DNA of 64,000 nt from Arenicola marina (GCA_964019135.1 OZ025253.1:33716548-33780547); one strand, 5' to 3'. Shown: positions 1 to 9,874, counted from the stretch's first letter. Program-made: numbers and translations. Notes: a model not told the origin generated them from the letters alone.

Positions 1-78
1 AGAAGTCAAATGTCAGCTGACCATATATGTATTTAGCCAATTGGTGTTATAGATTATATATAGGGTATACACAGGCTA

Positions 79-434
79 AAGTCAAAGTCATAAATGCTGT
101 AGCGTGTCGTTTCGGCCAATATTTTCCAGCGTGGCTGGTACAAATATAGAGCATCTATTGTTCAGAGCATGTTCAGCGCCATGGCAACTACTTCATCTTA
201 TGACGTGCGCTTTAGTTTATTTGCTAAACTGCATTTGCTGCCAATGGTGTGTCAGCATGGAGAAATATTATTTCTGTCTTAAAAAAGGATAACCTTGCAG
301 TACACACGTAAGTTTGGTTTCAATAAAATTGCACGGTGTTGCTTTCTCAAGTCAGTGATTTTTAGAGCAATCGCGACGAATTCATGGAAAATATGGGCCG
401 AAACGACTCGCTACGGCATTTATGACTTTGACTT
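79..434. mobile_element. TIR element (MITE), TA target site
   Basis: Terminal inverted repeats AAGTCAAAGTCATAAATG at 79-96 and its reverse complement ending at 434. A TA dinucleotide flanks each end (77-78 and 435-436), as in Tc1/mariner-type insertions. The inside is itself partly self-complementary. An inverted copy lies at 60075-60425, and its right-hand end recurs at about 61617-61834. There is no coding capacity. The class assignment rests only on the TA duplication. Confidence 0.75.
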
Positions 435-436
435 TA

Positions 437-528
437 GATGCGAGTGCTTATTCCACCATGGGGGGTTACATATTAACCTACAGGGGGTTACATATGTAAC
501 CCCCCATGGTGGAATAGGCACTCGCGTC
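437..528. mobile_element. 92-bp palindromic MITE next to the first
   Basis: Arms of about 36 nt (437-472 and 493-528) are near-perfect reverse complements around a 20-nt spacer. TA flanks it at 435-436 and 529-530, so it shares one TA with the preceding element. Apparent open frames across it are by-products of the palindrome. Confidence 0.7.
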
Positions 529-705
529 TAACACAGGCCTTCCATCTCACGAACAGAGTGCCCGTGATTTCACTAACCTTCTACAAGTTCTTGAATGTTG
601 TTAACTATTGTTCACTGCCGAACTTTACGATGTTGTCATTGAGCTCTGGACTGACAAGTGACAGTGTCAGTGATCAGGACGTCGAATAAGTTTGCCTACT
701 TCTTC

Positions 706-754
706 TAACCACACTTACGACTTCTGATAATAAGGTATTTCCCCCGTGACTGGG
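706..754 (+). repeat. 49-bp direct repeat, copy 1
   Basis: The same 49 bases recur at 2294-2342 with no difference seen. The second copy lies inside the TIR element at 1936-3219; this one lies 1.2 kb outside it. The 755-1060 stretch that follows is GC-rich and self-similar, with GGGTTTTTCC-type motifs also seen near 7590-7660, and no gene is supported in it. Confidence 0.75.
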
Positions 755-1070
755 GAATTTGCGGGGGTTCCCGCTGGGGTTTACCCTGGGTTTTTCCAAG
801 CACTCCGCACGCTGGCACTTCGCCAGACACCCACAAACATCGTCTAAATATCAAAAGTGCTGGCCCTGCAAGTGGAGAGTGACGAACAATGAGGGTGGCT
901 TTGGGTTTTTCCCCAGGTTAAGCTGGTACCGCCGCTCAAACAAAACGAGTTGGGGCCGCGGAACCAGGTTAGGCTGTAAACGGCTCATCTAAGGTTGGCA
1001 GGGATTGGACAACGCGCTCTGTCTGTTTCGAATATTGTCATTGGCTGTGCTAAGTTTAGCTGAGTGCATC

Positions 1071-1091
1071 ATGGCCGCCGTTTTGGAGAAA
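1071..1091 (+). CDS. Candidate first coding exon of an unrecognised spliced gene
   Basis: ATG GCC GCC begins a frame reading MAAVLEKVNEFVLK before a TGA. The exon at 1800 must be entered in phase 0, and a GTGAAC donor after the seventh codon (AAA) gives that phase. The longer version, using all 14 codons, would make a smooth hydrophobic-heptad join to the next exon, but no GT follows it (the sequence there is AAATGAG). The first-exon call therefore rests on the start context and phase only. Another start further upstream is possible. Confidence 0.35.
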
Positions 1092-1657
1092 GTGAACGAG
1101 TTTGTGCTCAAATGAGATTTAAACTTGCTCTTGAAATAGTTTTACCGCATATAAACGAAACAACCAGGAAAGAAATGCAGACGCATGGCTATTAAGGAAA
1201 AAATTAATGTGTTTTGTAGGCGGAAATACGCAAAATCCGTGGAAGAAACCTCCGATCGGGCGGACGTGTCGCGAAAATCGAGAATGTTTACTTTCCAGTT
1301 CAGCGGGGGGGTGGGGTGGGGGGGGGGAGGGGGTGCTGATCAGCTGATGAGAAATAACAGTGGTGTCACTGTCAATGTGGTTATACATCAGTAAACAAAT
1401 AAGCTGGCAGAAGCAATATCTATGGTAGAAATTGCAGGTAAATTTCAGTTATATTGAATTCTTTATGTTTGCATTAGCCATTACATATAATTATGAGTAA
1501 ACTTCATTAAAGGTATACAGATTCCATTAAATGTCTTTGATTAATTTGTGCCAAATTTTGCATTTTAAATTAGATCTAATGATGTTTTTTAAGCAGCTGT
1601 AATATCAGTGGTATGTCAATATAAAAGAGCCAGCATATGGTTTTACCTCTCCCCACC

Positions 1658-1723
1658 TTGGCGCAAGTGCCCCCAGGCAAGCCCGCTTCGAGAAGCTGGC
1701 TTGCCTGGGGGCACATGCGCCAA
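1658..1723. mobile_element. 66-bp hairpin element with 9-bp target duplication
   Basis: A near-perfect palindrome bounded by TTGGCGC and GCGCCAA. It is flanked on both sides by CTCCCCACC (1649-1657 and 1724-1732), an exact 9-bp target-site duplication. The core contains GTGCCCCCAGGCAAGCC. A 51-bp sibling at 3313-3363 also has a 9-bp duplication. It has no coding capacity and lies in the intron before exon 1800-1887. Confidence 0.8.
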
Positions 1724-1799
1724 CTCCCCACCATGCCCAACAGTCATAAGAAAATGATTGCAACAATATAATGAAGTTATCTGTATTTTTTTCTTTTAG

Positions 1800-1887
1800 A
1801 TACATGAAGAGCTAGTCTATGCTGCAGATATTTGCAGACCTCCAGACAATATTCATTTGCCAAATGCTATTGAGGCATTTGGAATAG
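1800..1887 (+). CDS. Internal coding exon, unrecognised protein
   Basis: A strong acceptor (a T-rich tract then TTTTAG) precedes 1800, and a GTATGG donor follows 1887. The 88-nt exon reads in phase 0 as IHEELVYAADICRPP, then DNIHLPNAIEAFGI, and leaves one base (G), so it exits in phase 1. The next candidate exon at 5093 is entered in phase 1, so the two join without a stop. The codons look protein-like and there is no low complexity. I do not recognise the family. Confidence 0.6.
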
Positions 1888-1935
1888 GTATGGATATTTA
1901 TATATTCCTCTTATTTATTACTTGAAGGGGTAATT

Positions 1936-3219
1936 CCCCTACGAAAAAAGGAATGGAGTTTTCAACTGAACCAATTAAGTACTTAGTTTTCAATTAAAAA
2001 ATAATATCTGTTTTCAATTGAAAACTAACATTCATTTTCAACTAGTTTCCACATGAACAATTGATCTTGCAAATGAGTTAAATACTAACTGCTGAATTTT
2101 CAACTACCAGATGCATGTGCCCTTGGGTGTGCTATTTTTAGCTACTGCTCATGAAACATGTGTGATCACAGTTAATTTTCAGTGAAGAACTAACTACCTA
2201 CCAGGGACTAGCTCAAAAGTTACTGTACATATACATTTGTACAGTAGCAAGGTGCAGATATACAGAAATACAAAATGGAGCTTTAAGGTTTTTTAACCAC
2301 ACTTACGACTTCTGATAATAAGGTATTTCCCCCGTGACTGGGTAAACTGGTATTCACTTCGATATAACATATAATTTTACTATCATTTGATCTGTTGATG
2401 TATTCGAAGGATCTTGCCAGCATATAATATTCCAATGCATATCAATATATAGACCTGAAGCCACATTTTTTTTCCAACTCTAACAAGACATAGTACAGCA
2501 AGTGGAAACTTACCTAAAATGTATCCTTGTATGCATTGTCCACTTGCTTGGATCTAATGCTAGGTGAAATAAACTCTTGTAATATATATAAATTATATGT
2601 TTTGTGCTTCTGATGATTCACGTACAGCACAGGTTGATTCAGTATAGAGTTCAAGCTTAGAATGGGCTGATGCAGATCAACTGCTAAGCAGCACTGAAGA
2701 CTTGCCTGGCTGCTTGCTGGCTTGGCTTCTTTACAGAAATCTGTACAGCAACCATTGTACATGACCAACATGCTAGTCTATGAGTCCACGCCTACCACCA
2801 GCAGAGGGACATATCCTACAACTGCAGCCCTTAATTCACAAGCTAAATGGGTCATAAAAGTAACCAGGCTGCTGCCCTCTCTAAAATGTACAGACTCCAC
2901 TGATCCGATAGGCTCACATGCACATGTGGCAGAAGCTGCAGGCACTGTATATAAGCTGACAGACAGAGCTGAGCCCAGAAACCATAAAGTATAGGATTTC
3001 AACTAGTTTCTCACTGGCCTGGCTTGTAAAAGTGAGTTTTCAACTAGTTTTTCACTGACCCAAAGTCATAAAAGTTAGTTTTCAACTAGTTTTTAACTGG
3101 TAATCCACTTGCTTAGAAAAGGAGGAGTTGAGCACTGGTTGAAAACTAACTATGGAGTTAGTTATCAGTTATAAATTAACTAGAAACCAGTGAAAAACTA
3201 GGTTTCTCTTTTGTAGGGG
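1936..3219. mobile_element. Non-autonomous TIR element, about 1.28 kb
   Basis: The left end CCCCTACGAAAAAAGG and the right end CTCTTTTGTAGGGG are imperfect inverted repeats, and similarity extends about 30 nt inward. Subterminal tracts (about 1950-2110 and 2995-3205) repeat a TTTTCAACTAGTTTTT-like motif in both orientations. No convincing target duplication or transposase frame was seen. It lies in the long intron between the 1800 and 5093 exons. Confidence 0.5.
2294..2342 (+). repeat. 49-bp direct repeat, copy 2
   Basis: Identical to 706-754. It lies inside the TIR element at 1936-3219. The preceding base is T rather than C, and the following base is T rather than G, so both ends of the match are defined. 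Confidence 0.75.
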
Positions 3220-3312
3220 TTGTAGCCTTAATCATGTTAATTCCTTCATTCTTATCTAAATTCGGTAATGTTATAATCTATTTCTGGTATACTGTCTGTG
3301 TAAGGAATTCAT

Positions 3313-3363
3313 TTGGCACAAGTGCCCCCAGGCAAGCCCGCTTCCTAGAGAAGCTTGCGCCAA
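3313..3363. mobile_element. 51-bp hairpin element, second copy, 9-bp target duplication
   Basis: Bounded by TTGGCAC and GCGCCAA, with GGAATTCAT duplicated on each side (3304-3312 and 3364-3372). It shares its left arm with the copy at 1658-1723 but lacks part of the right arm. Confidence 0.8.
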
Positions 3364-3372
3364 GGAATTCAT

Positions 3373-5092
3373 GTGTACATGACATGCACATACGCACATG
3401 AGGGAAATGTATAGAAAATGTTATTATTGTCATTTAAGTGAAGTAAACTTAAGCATGATTTTAAAGCAACTAACTGAGCAATATGACATGGGAGCCATAT
3501 CAGCATATTATGGCTCTATTTAGTAAACTCAGATGGGTCAGATGATCAAATATTAAGAAGCAAGTATTACTTTTTTCACCTGGGTAATCTACTTTGTCTG
3601 AGAAAATGGTATATAGTTGTCTGCTCTACAAATATACCTTTGTATAGTCATATACTGCATCTCCAAAACCCACATGATGGGAGCTTGGCCCAGTACCTTA
3701 TTATATATAATTATGTATCAAATTTATGATCAATCTGTCAAACCCCTAATACTTATATAAAGTTATTTTTGTATTCACAGCATATTGTCATGAGGTTGGT
3801 TGAGACACTGGACTATTGAACACATGGAATAGAACTAACTCATGTTAACCCTTTAGTGTTACTGTTTCGGGAGCGGTCAAACTTGCGAGAATGGTGCTTT
3901 GTCAAGACCAGGACACCAGATCTGGAGCCATCACAGGATGCTGTGTCATGACTATCACAGTGAAGCACAGTTCGAATGCATGCTAATGCAAGCTTTTGAA
4001 ATGAAAAAAGCCAGGGATTGTTTAGAATTATGAGCTGGGTCATTATGAAAACTGGGTAGCCAATGTTGAATTACATCAATGCTACCTAAGAATAATTGGA
4101 CGAAATGTATTTCATTCAGTTTCATGAAATAATACTTATTAATGCTTTCAATAAATATGTTTGTCATTCTTCGATCGAATATGGCTGATGTTTTGTTAAT
4201 ATAATTTTTGTCTACACGCACACGTACATATAAATCCCCTAAACTCCTGAAACTTCAAGAGGAATTGCTGCAGCACCCAATACCTTTCTAATTACCAGTA
4301 TGCCCAGGGGAACAGATATATTCCATATTATACGTGCAGCACACTTTTTTTGCTGCAAACCTATCCAATAATGTTCTCAGGCAGTCACATTTCTCATCTT
4401 TATGTACATATGTAGTTACAGTTATAACTGTTATAAAAGAAATTCATAATATGTTTTATTTTATTATATGTTTTACTCTTTGAAGCAAATACCAGTATTT
4501 AATGCTTAAAATTTCATATTGACTTATTTGATATTTGAGGCTGAAGTTAAAGTCTGGTAGACTCTGAACTTAATTATTATGAATGTGTGGGACCATAAAA
4601 GGTTAACTCCCTAGATTCTTTTTCCAAGTGATGAGAAGCCAGCATAAACATGTACAGAACTGTTAATGAACCTGTAAGTTTATGCGCTATAGAACTATAA
4701 TACCTTTTTTATCTAATCAAAACCTATTATTTTCTATTTCACCAAAAAATAAAATCACCTAACAAACAGAAGCTTTTTCACTATAAGACGCAGCATATGA
4801 GAGGAGTGATACATTAAAATGTTCATTGGTTCCTTTTGAACAATTAAACATAATAATTTGAAATAAAATATTATATCCCAGGCTTATTATGATACTTAAT
4901 ATATGATAATGCTCATAATGATACTTAATAAAAGTAAAATATTACTTTAATAGGTTGATGCAGGTAATTTTATATTGATATTTATGACCTGAATGTTGCT
5001 GAACAATCAGAAAGTTTACATGACCAATGTTTCAACAAAATATCTGAGGTGACCCATTATAGCTTTAAAATGGGCATACCATTTGATTCCAG
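3373..5092 (+). other. AT-rich intronic stretch without recognised genes
   Basis: Lies between the exon at 1800-1887 and the exon at 5093-5194. It contains a GT..AG-compatible intron, many AT-rich simple stretches and stop codons in all frames. I see no RNA gene, repeat family member or further exon that I can support. Confidence 0.4.
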
Positions 5093-5194
5093 GAGGTAGG
5101 TTGGGGGGCATGGTTGATAGCTTATCGATCAGGCCTCCCTCTAAGCAGCATGTATGCCGTGGTGTAACAGCACCGTGTGACCTTATAGAGCCAG
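5093..5194 (+). CDS. Internal coding exon, unrecognised protein
   Basis: An acceptor (TTTGATTCCAG) precedes 5093 and a near-consensus donor GTAAGG follows 5194. The exon is 102 nt long, phase 1 in and phase 1 out. Joined to exon 1800-1887 it reads GGRLGGMVDSLSIRPPSKQ, then HVCRGVTAPCDLIEPG, with no stop. The matching phase and good splice sites support one plus-strand gene. A possible end exon is at 5766-5812. The product is not recognised. Confidence 0.6.
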
Positions 5195-5324
5195 GTAAGG
5201 TTTTTAGCAGGACATATTATTATGATACATATATTATACATGTATATAGTGATGGAAGAAATTTTTCACAACATTCCAACTCCCATCCTTCAACTTCCAA
5301 CAGCTAGGAAGATACTGTTAAGAT

Positions 5325-5544
5325 CAGGGGCGGATCTAGAGGTGGGGTCAGGGGTGTTGCAACCCCCCCCCCCCCCCCGCGCCTTGGGAACTTGAACATA
5401 CACTGTAAAAGTCGGGTTCTTCGAGTACCCCCCACCCCCCGGGTCGCAAGTTTTCCGGCAGAATGCACTCCCCACCCACAACCCGGTCGCAAGATTTTAG
5501 AGAGCAACCCCCCTCCCCTTTCCAAATTCCTAGATCCGCCCCTG
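5325..5544. mobile_element. hAT-like MITE with CAGGGGCGGATC termini
   Basis: The left end CAGGGGCGGATCTAG (5325) and right end CTAGATCCGCCCCTG (to 5544) are perfect inverted repeats. The interior holds long C runs and a GGGTCGCAAG motif. Relatives are at 29366-29654, 33435-33525, 44493-45040, 47109-47212 and 57906-57996. No clean 8-bp duplication is seen here, so hAT membership is inferred from the terminal sequence only. Confidence 0.6.
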
Positions 5545-5765
5545 ACTGATTTAATGCCGTTTTAATACTTTTGCAGTTAAAGAATACAGAGATCACACCT
5601 TAAATGCTAAATTCACAGGCATCGTAAAGTGACAGAGGGAGGGGCGGGCGGTATTACATGGGCCCATATAGGCCTACCGTATATGGCTACACTACACGGG
5701 CCACATAGTCGCACCCCCACCCCACTCCCTCACCCCTAGACCTGAAAGGAATCTCTGACTTGCAG

Positions 5766-5812
5766 GCCTCGCACGATACGGAGACGAGAGAGCCCGGTCC
5801 ACAGCGGAATAG
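5766..5812 (+). CDS. Possible terminal exon of the 1800/5093 gene
   Basis: The acceptor CTCTGACTTGCAG ends at 5765. Entered in phase 1, as required after 5194, it reads GLARYGDERARSTAE and then TAG at 5810-5812. No AATAAA was found close downstream, and a 15-codon tail can occur by chance. The call is tentative. Confidence 0.25.
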
Positions 5813-6146
5813 CCAGGGGATCATGCAACAGGGCTATCCCATTTCCCCTCTCTCCGTCATTTTACGGTGTCTACCTGTGGCTAGATTTTAGACATCTAAA
5901 TTTTGGACACATGCAACTCTTTGCATGCAAAAATAGATAGAGTTCTAGATTTAAAGTTAAAGTGAAACGTCCCTTAGGCTCAGCGACCTTCCGACATATT
6001 TTTTACCAGGGACCCCCCCCCCCCCCCTTCAACCTAGCAATGTATTGTGGTGAGTCAAGCTAGGGTTGGCTGGGAGGGGGAACATGCGGCGCAGGATCCA
6101 CACAGCGCGTGGGCTTGTGAGCGTATAGCTACCGTGGGGGAGTGAG

Positions 6147-6436
6147 AGGGCCCCTGAGGGGGGGTAGCCATGTCGCGTGTCGATTTTAAGAAAAGGTCCA
6201 TGTCGCGTGTCGATTTTAAGAAAAGGTCCATGTCGCGTGTCGATTTTAAGAAAAGGTCCATGTCGCGTGTCGATTTTAAGAAAAGGTCCATGTCGCGTGT
6301 CGATTTTAAGAAAAGTTTTATGTCGCGTGTCGCTAAGTCTTATGTCGCATGTCGATTCTAAGACAACCCCAATGTCGCGTTGTCGATTTTTAAAAATCGC
6401 CGTGTCGCCGTGTCGAAAAAGCCCCTCTGGGGCCCT
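6147..6436. mobile_element. 290-bp element with AG termini and 6-bp target duplication
   Basis: Inverted ends AGGGCCCCTGAGGGG (left) and CCCCTCTGGGGCCCT (right) match at 14 of 15 positions. AGTGAG is duplicated directly outside (6141-6146 and 6437-6442). Almost the whole interior is a tandem repeat. 5'-AG ends with a 6-bp duplication are known from Polinton/Maverick elements, but nothing else here supports that class. Confidence 0.65.
6170..6415. repeat. 30-bp tandem repeat inside the 6147-6436 element
   Basis: Five nearly identical 30-bp units (ATGTCGCGTGTCGATTTTAA then GAAAAGGTCC) run from 6170 to about 6319, followed by decaying units to about 6415. Because 30 is divisible by 3, open frames run through on both strands (for example the ten-residue unit MSRVDFKKRS). 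I treat these as artefacts of the repeat, not genes. Confidence 0.9.
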
Positions 6437-6747
6437 AGTGAGCGGAGAAGCAGCTAAGGCTACTGGGCTGGGAAGCCACCCAGGGAGCGCCCCACCCGCT
6501 TCGTCCCACGGTCCGCTCCCGCTCATCTCGCCAGAGCCTGCATGGTGCGTGGTGCCGGCGTGATGCCACCAGCCACCCATAGTCTGTGCGACTCCCCCGC
6601 ACCCATTCCCCATACCCGCCGGAGGACTCTCTGACCTCTAGTTTAAGACGAGGGCCGGTGTAGCATGATAACCTGTCCGCCGTGATAATGTGTCCGGCTG
6701 ACGTGTGCGCATGCGCAGCGTATGGGGTTCCTATGTAAATACCACAT

Positions 6748-6822
6748 GTATGTTAGGTTTAGGGTTAGGTTAGGATTAGGTTAGGGCCTGGGTTAGGGTT
6801 AGGGTTCTGGTTAGGGTTATTG
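6748..6822 (+). repeat. Telomere-like interstitial TTAGGG tract
   Basis: Degenerate (TTAGGG) and (TTAGGTT) units over about 75 bp. It is flanked by short inverted sequences, GATAACCTGTCCG on the left (about 6667) and CGGACAGGTTATC on the right (about 6841). The repeat type is that of metazoan telomeres. Confidence 0.75.
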
Positions 6823-7189
6823 GTATGAAAGAAGCGTGGTCGGACAGGTTATCACGGCCGGACAGGTTATTATGTTACACCGGACCTACAATTGTAGGTC
6901 CGGATCCTAGGTTCGGCAGCTACCAGTTACTAACCTTAATTTTTTTTTCTTGTCTGAGCGCCGATCCAGCTACTGGCAAAGCGGACTGCGACTCTTCCAC
7001 GATTCGAAAGGCACTGAGCGTACGCCGGCTACGGCGGGCTTTATTTATAGAAACACGCTCTCAGGTGAAAGTACACTCTGCCAGCAGAGGGCGCTGGTTC
7101 CTCACAACACCTCTGCCCCACGTCACTGGCCACCTCACGCTTGAGCCCAACGGTCCTGGGGTCACGAATGATTTTAGAGGTTTTTTTTA

Positions 7190-8340
7190 GATTAAATATG
7201 GAATTTTTAATGCAGAATTTAAAAAAATATAGACATTCCGTTGTCGAATGATCACAATGAAAGAGTTAAGCGAAAAATTATTTCAAAATAACACAGGGTC
7301 AAATTTCAAAACGCTTCACGCCTTTGACCTCGAACGCACTCGAAAATATACTTCGAAAGTAACATGGCTTCAAATTATTCAAACTGAAATGTATTCGTCA
7401 GGTATGGTGCCAGTGGCACAGTAAATACTAAACAGTGGTGTATTTTATGCCAAACTGGGAATTTATCTTCGATTAGATTCATTTCAATTTTCGCGTCTGA
7501 AGGATAATTCTGATGTTTAAATTTGACGTGAGGCAGAGGGACTATGGCCTAAGCGTAACGCCCTCTGCCGGAAGATCGGTGAAAGTATTGATTGGTTGGC
7601 GGGGTAAACCCACTTGGTATTTCCCAAATGGGGAAATCCTAGGTTTTCCCCATAGTTTCTTAAGGCATCGCTTTCAGTATTGTAGAGTGGGGCAAGACGC
7701 CTACCTTAAGCAAGATGCGCCATATTTATTTTCAGTATGATACGAGCAAATCTAGATAACGTCAGAGACCTTCATCACGCATGGCTCTACGTTAATGATA
7801 CATGGATTTCTTTGTAAATATTAACCGTAAGGTGTGGAAAACGAAAAGGCAAAATTCTATTTTGGGGCGTTTTGCCCCACGCCGGGGGCAAAACGCCCTG
7901 TTTTTAAAGTCATGATATAGGTGAATAATATATGTACGAGCAGCTTTAAGCATTTCTATTACGTTCCAATATGATGAACATTATTAAAGTAGGCGAAGTT
8001 TCGTTTTATGTGTTAAACAAGAAATATATTTTTAATAAGAGAATTGATAATGGGGCAAACGCCTACCAATGGGGTAACACTTTACCCAATAATCTGGTAG
8101 GCGTTTTGCCCCAAAATGAAATGAGCGTTTTACCCCATCAGACAACAGTAAAGTTTTTTTAGCCTAGCCCGCCTTTATGTAATTATCGCCCAATTTAAAG
8201 TCCATGGTGCGGATTGGGGGGTAACTTTGGTTATTTGTGAAGCATTTTGGTAACTATTCAATATATTTAAATTTTTATATTTTTATCTCCATCATAAAAG
8301 GCGAAAAAAAAATTATTTTCAATACTTTGCCGCTGCGGCC
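7190..8340. other. No gene seen; short palindromes with GGCGTTTTGCCCC motif
   Basis: AT-rich with several occurrences of a GGGGCGTTTTGCCCC-type motif in both orientations (around 7860-7900, 8095-8140, and again near 10985-11030). These look like a short foldback repeat family. No coding region is supported. Confidence 0.4.
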
Positions 8341-8427
8341 TCAAAACGTGAGGGGATTCCGGGGATTCCCGCGTGACGCGGGTCGAGGCACTCGTTTGGG
8401 GAAGCCCTATTACGAGGCCATGTCAAC

Positions 8428-8703
8428 ATGGCTGCGACAAGGATCAGTTCCGACGATTCAGATTCATTCGAAACGAACAGCGACAGTGAGTCTCATTCAG
8501 ACGATGATTTAATGAAAACCACGGTATCAGGGGTGTTATCGTTCATGTTTGAGCCCCCTCACCAACACAAAACGGCGACTGGGAAGGAAGATGTCGGCCC
8601 AAACACGCTGGCACCAACTGTGGCAGATTCCCGGGGCCCTGGTCCAGAACGTGTTGGGAACATCGCATGGTGGGTTAAATCTACACGGGCGCTAGGTTCA
8701 TGG
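8428..8703 (+). pseudogene. Candidate N-terminal exon of a transposon-related protein, interrupted
   Basis: ATG at 8428 opens an acidic serine-rich start (SSDDSDSFETNSDSES, then HSDDD) followed by VLSFMFEPPH. The (Y/F)xFEP motif after an acidic N-terminus resembles the first exon of a family often annotated P2X7-like or ZnF-associated in invertebrate transposons; I cite that from general knowledge and with low certainty. A later RVGN..W motif is also reminiscent, but the Cys residues expected after it are absent. The frame is broken by a hAT-like MITE at 8712, so it is probably inactive. Confidence 0.35.
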
Positions 8704-8711
8704 AGTGGAAG

Positions 8712-8841
8712 CACAGGCACAGTAAATCAGTGAAGGGAGTGCGGGGGGGGGGGGGGGGGCCCACAACGTATACTAAACACAAGTTTAGTATACGTTGTGG
8801 GGCCCCCTATCCCCGCCCTCCACTGATTTACTGTGCCTGTG
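8712..8841. mobile_element. 130-bp hAT-type MITE with 8-bp target duplication
   Basis: TIRs CACAGGCACAGTAAATCAGTG and its complement at 8712 and 8841, and a nearly complete hairpin inside with a 17-bp G run at its centre-left. AGTGGAAG is duplicated exactly at 8704-8711 and 8842-8849. An 8-bp duplication with CA..TG ends fits the hAT superfamily. Confidence 0.85.
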
Positions 8842-9536
8842 AGTGGAAGTCCCGCAGCCTGTGTTAATGTGCATATTAGTGTATATATAGTATAGTAATA
8901 TGTAGAAATACACTATATATAACAAGTTATTGTTATATAACACAGGGGCTGATCTAGTGCCAAGTTTGTGGTGTCATCGAAACTTGCAACAGGGAGGGGG
9001 GCTATGAACAAAATTGCGATTACGGGTAGGGGGGTCCACCAATTACTTTAGAACAGGGGGGGGGGGGGGGGGAGTGTGAACGTTTTACATAGCATTTTTC
9101 CTGAAATTTTTTTTTCCCACCGACACACACACCCTTAATGGAGGAACCCTGTTGAGTGCCCCGCAACCCGGAACATATACCGTCCTGTTCTCGCAAATAG
9201 TACGTTTATATTACCTTGATTTTAAAAGGGATGTTGTGGGCCTGCTCAGAGGCATTATACCTAATAGCCCCTTCAGGATCCGCGCCATTCATTTATCACC
9301 GCCCAATCCTATGTAATCCTTGAACAGACCAACCCCTATGCACGAAAATTCTCCCCAGGTCGACATATTTTCTATTTTACGCCTACTGAGCCCTCCTCAA
9401 CGCTAAACCCCAATACGGCATAACAATCAGACTATGTGCAGAAGAACGACCGTTTAGTAGGACATATATTCCCCTGCCCAGCTAGAACACGGAGGGGAAA
9501 ACGAAACCCGAAGTGCCAACGTGCGAGAATGTTTCT

Positions 9537-9625
9537 GTGGCGCTTTGGTTCAGTGCTCGCCTCGCACGCAGCGGGCTGGGGTTCGATCACCGAGGATGCC
9601 GATTTAAGTTCTTGCTTTTCGTGAA
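9537..9625 (+). repeat. tRNA-like SINE fragment
   Basis: An A-box-like TGGTTCAGTGCTCGC is followed about 30 nt later by a B-box-like GGTTCGATCAC, in the order of a tRNA-derived pol III promoter. The acceptor stem does not pair, so this is not an intact tRNA. The sequence differs from the main SINE family of this window. Confidence 0.5.
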
Positions 9626-9874
9626 TTCAAAGATAATATTAAATTTACACCGATCTGTGTAACAATATTTAAACCCAACCCTCAATCAGGTATAAACGCC
9701 CGGACTGCCTTCAAGAGTGGCAGCAGACAGTAGATTTAGACTAAGTCTATATTTAGTTGCATGGACACATTGATGATGTGCTCATCCTTATAGAATTGAA
9801 GTAACCAGATTTAGATATACAGTATATTATATATTTGTTTAATTCTAATAAGTTTACTTAAACTCCACCAAAAC

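Noticed and set aside
1410-1430. Possible small exon (CTGGCAGAAGCAATATCTAT) before the 1800 exon
   Set aside because: Its donor leaves phase 1 or 2 in the readable frames, which would put stops in the 1800-1887 exon. It does not fit the gene.
2778-3002. Minus-strand frame with signal-peptide-like start (SALSVSLYTVPAASA)
   Set aside because: It begins at TTG rather than ATG, lies inside a TIR element and has no splice or promoter support.
6029-6613. 194-codon minus-strand frame and 128-codon plus frame
   Set aside because: Both are driven by the 30-bp tandem repeat inside the 6147-6436 element.
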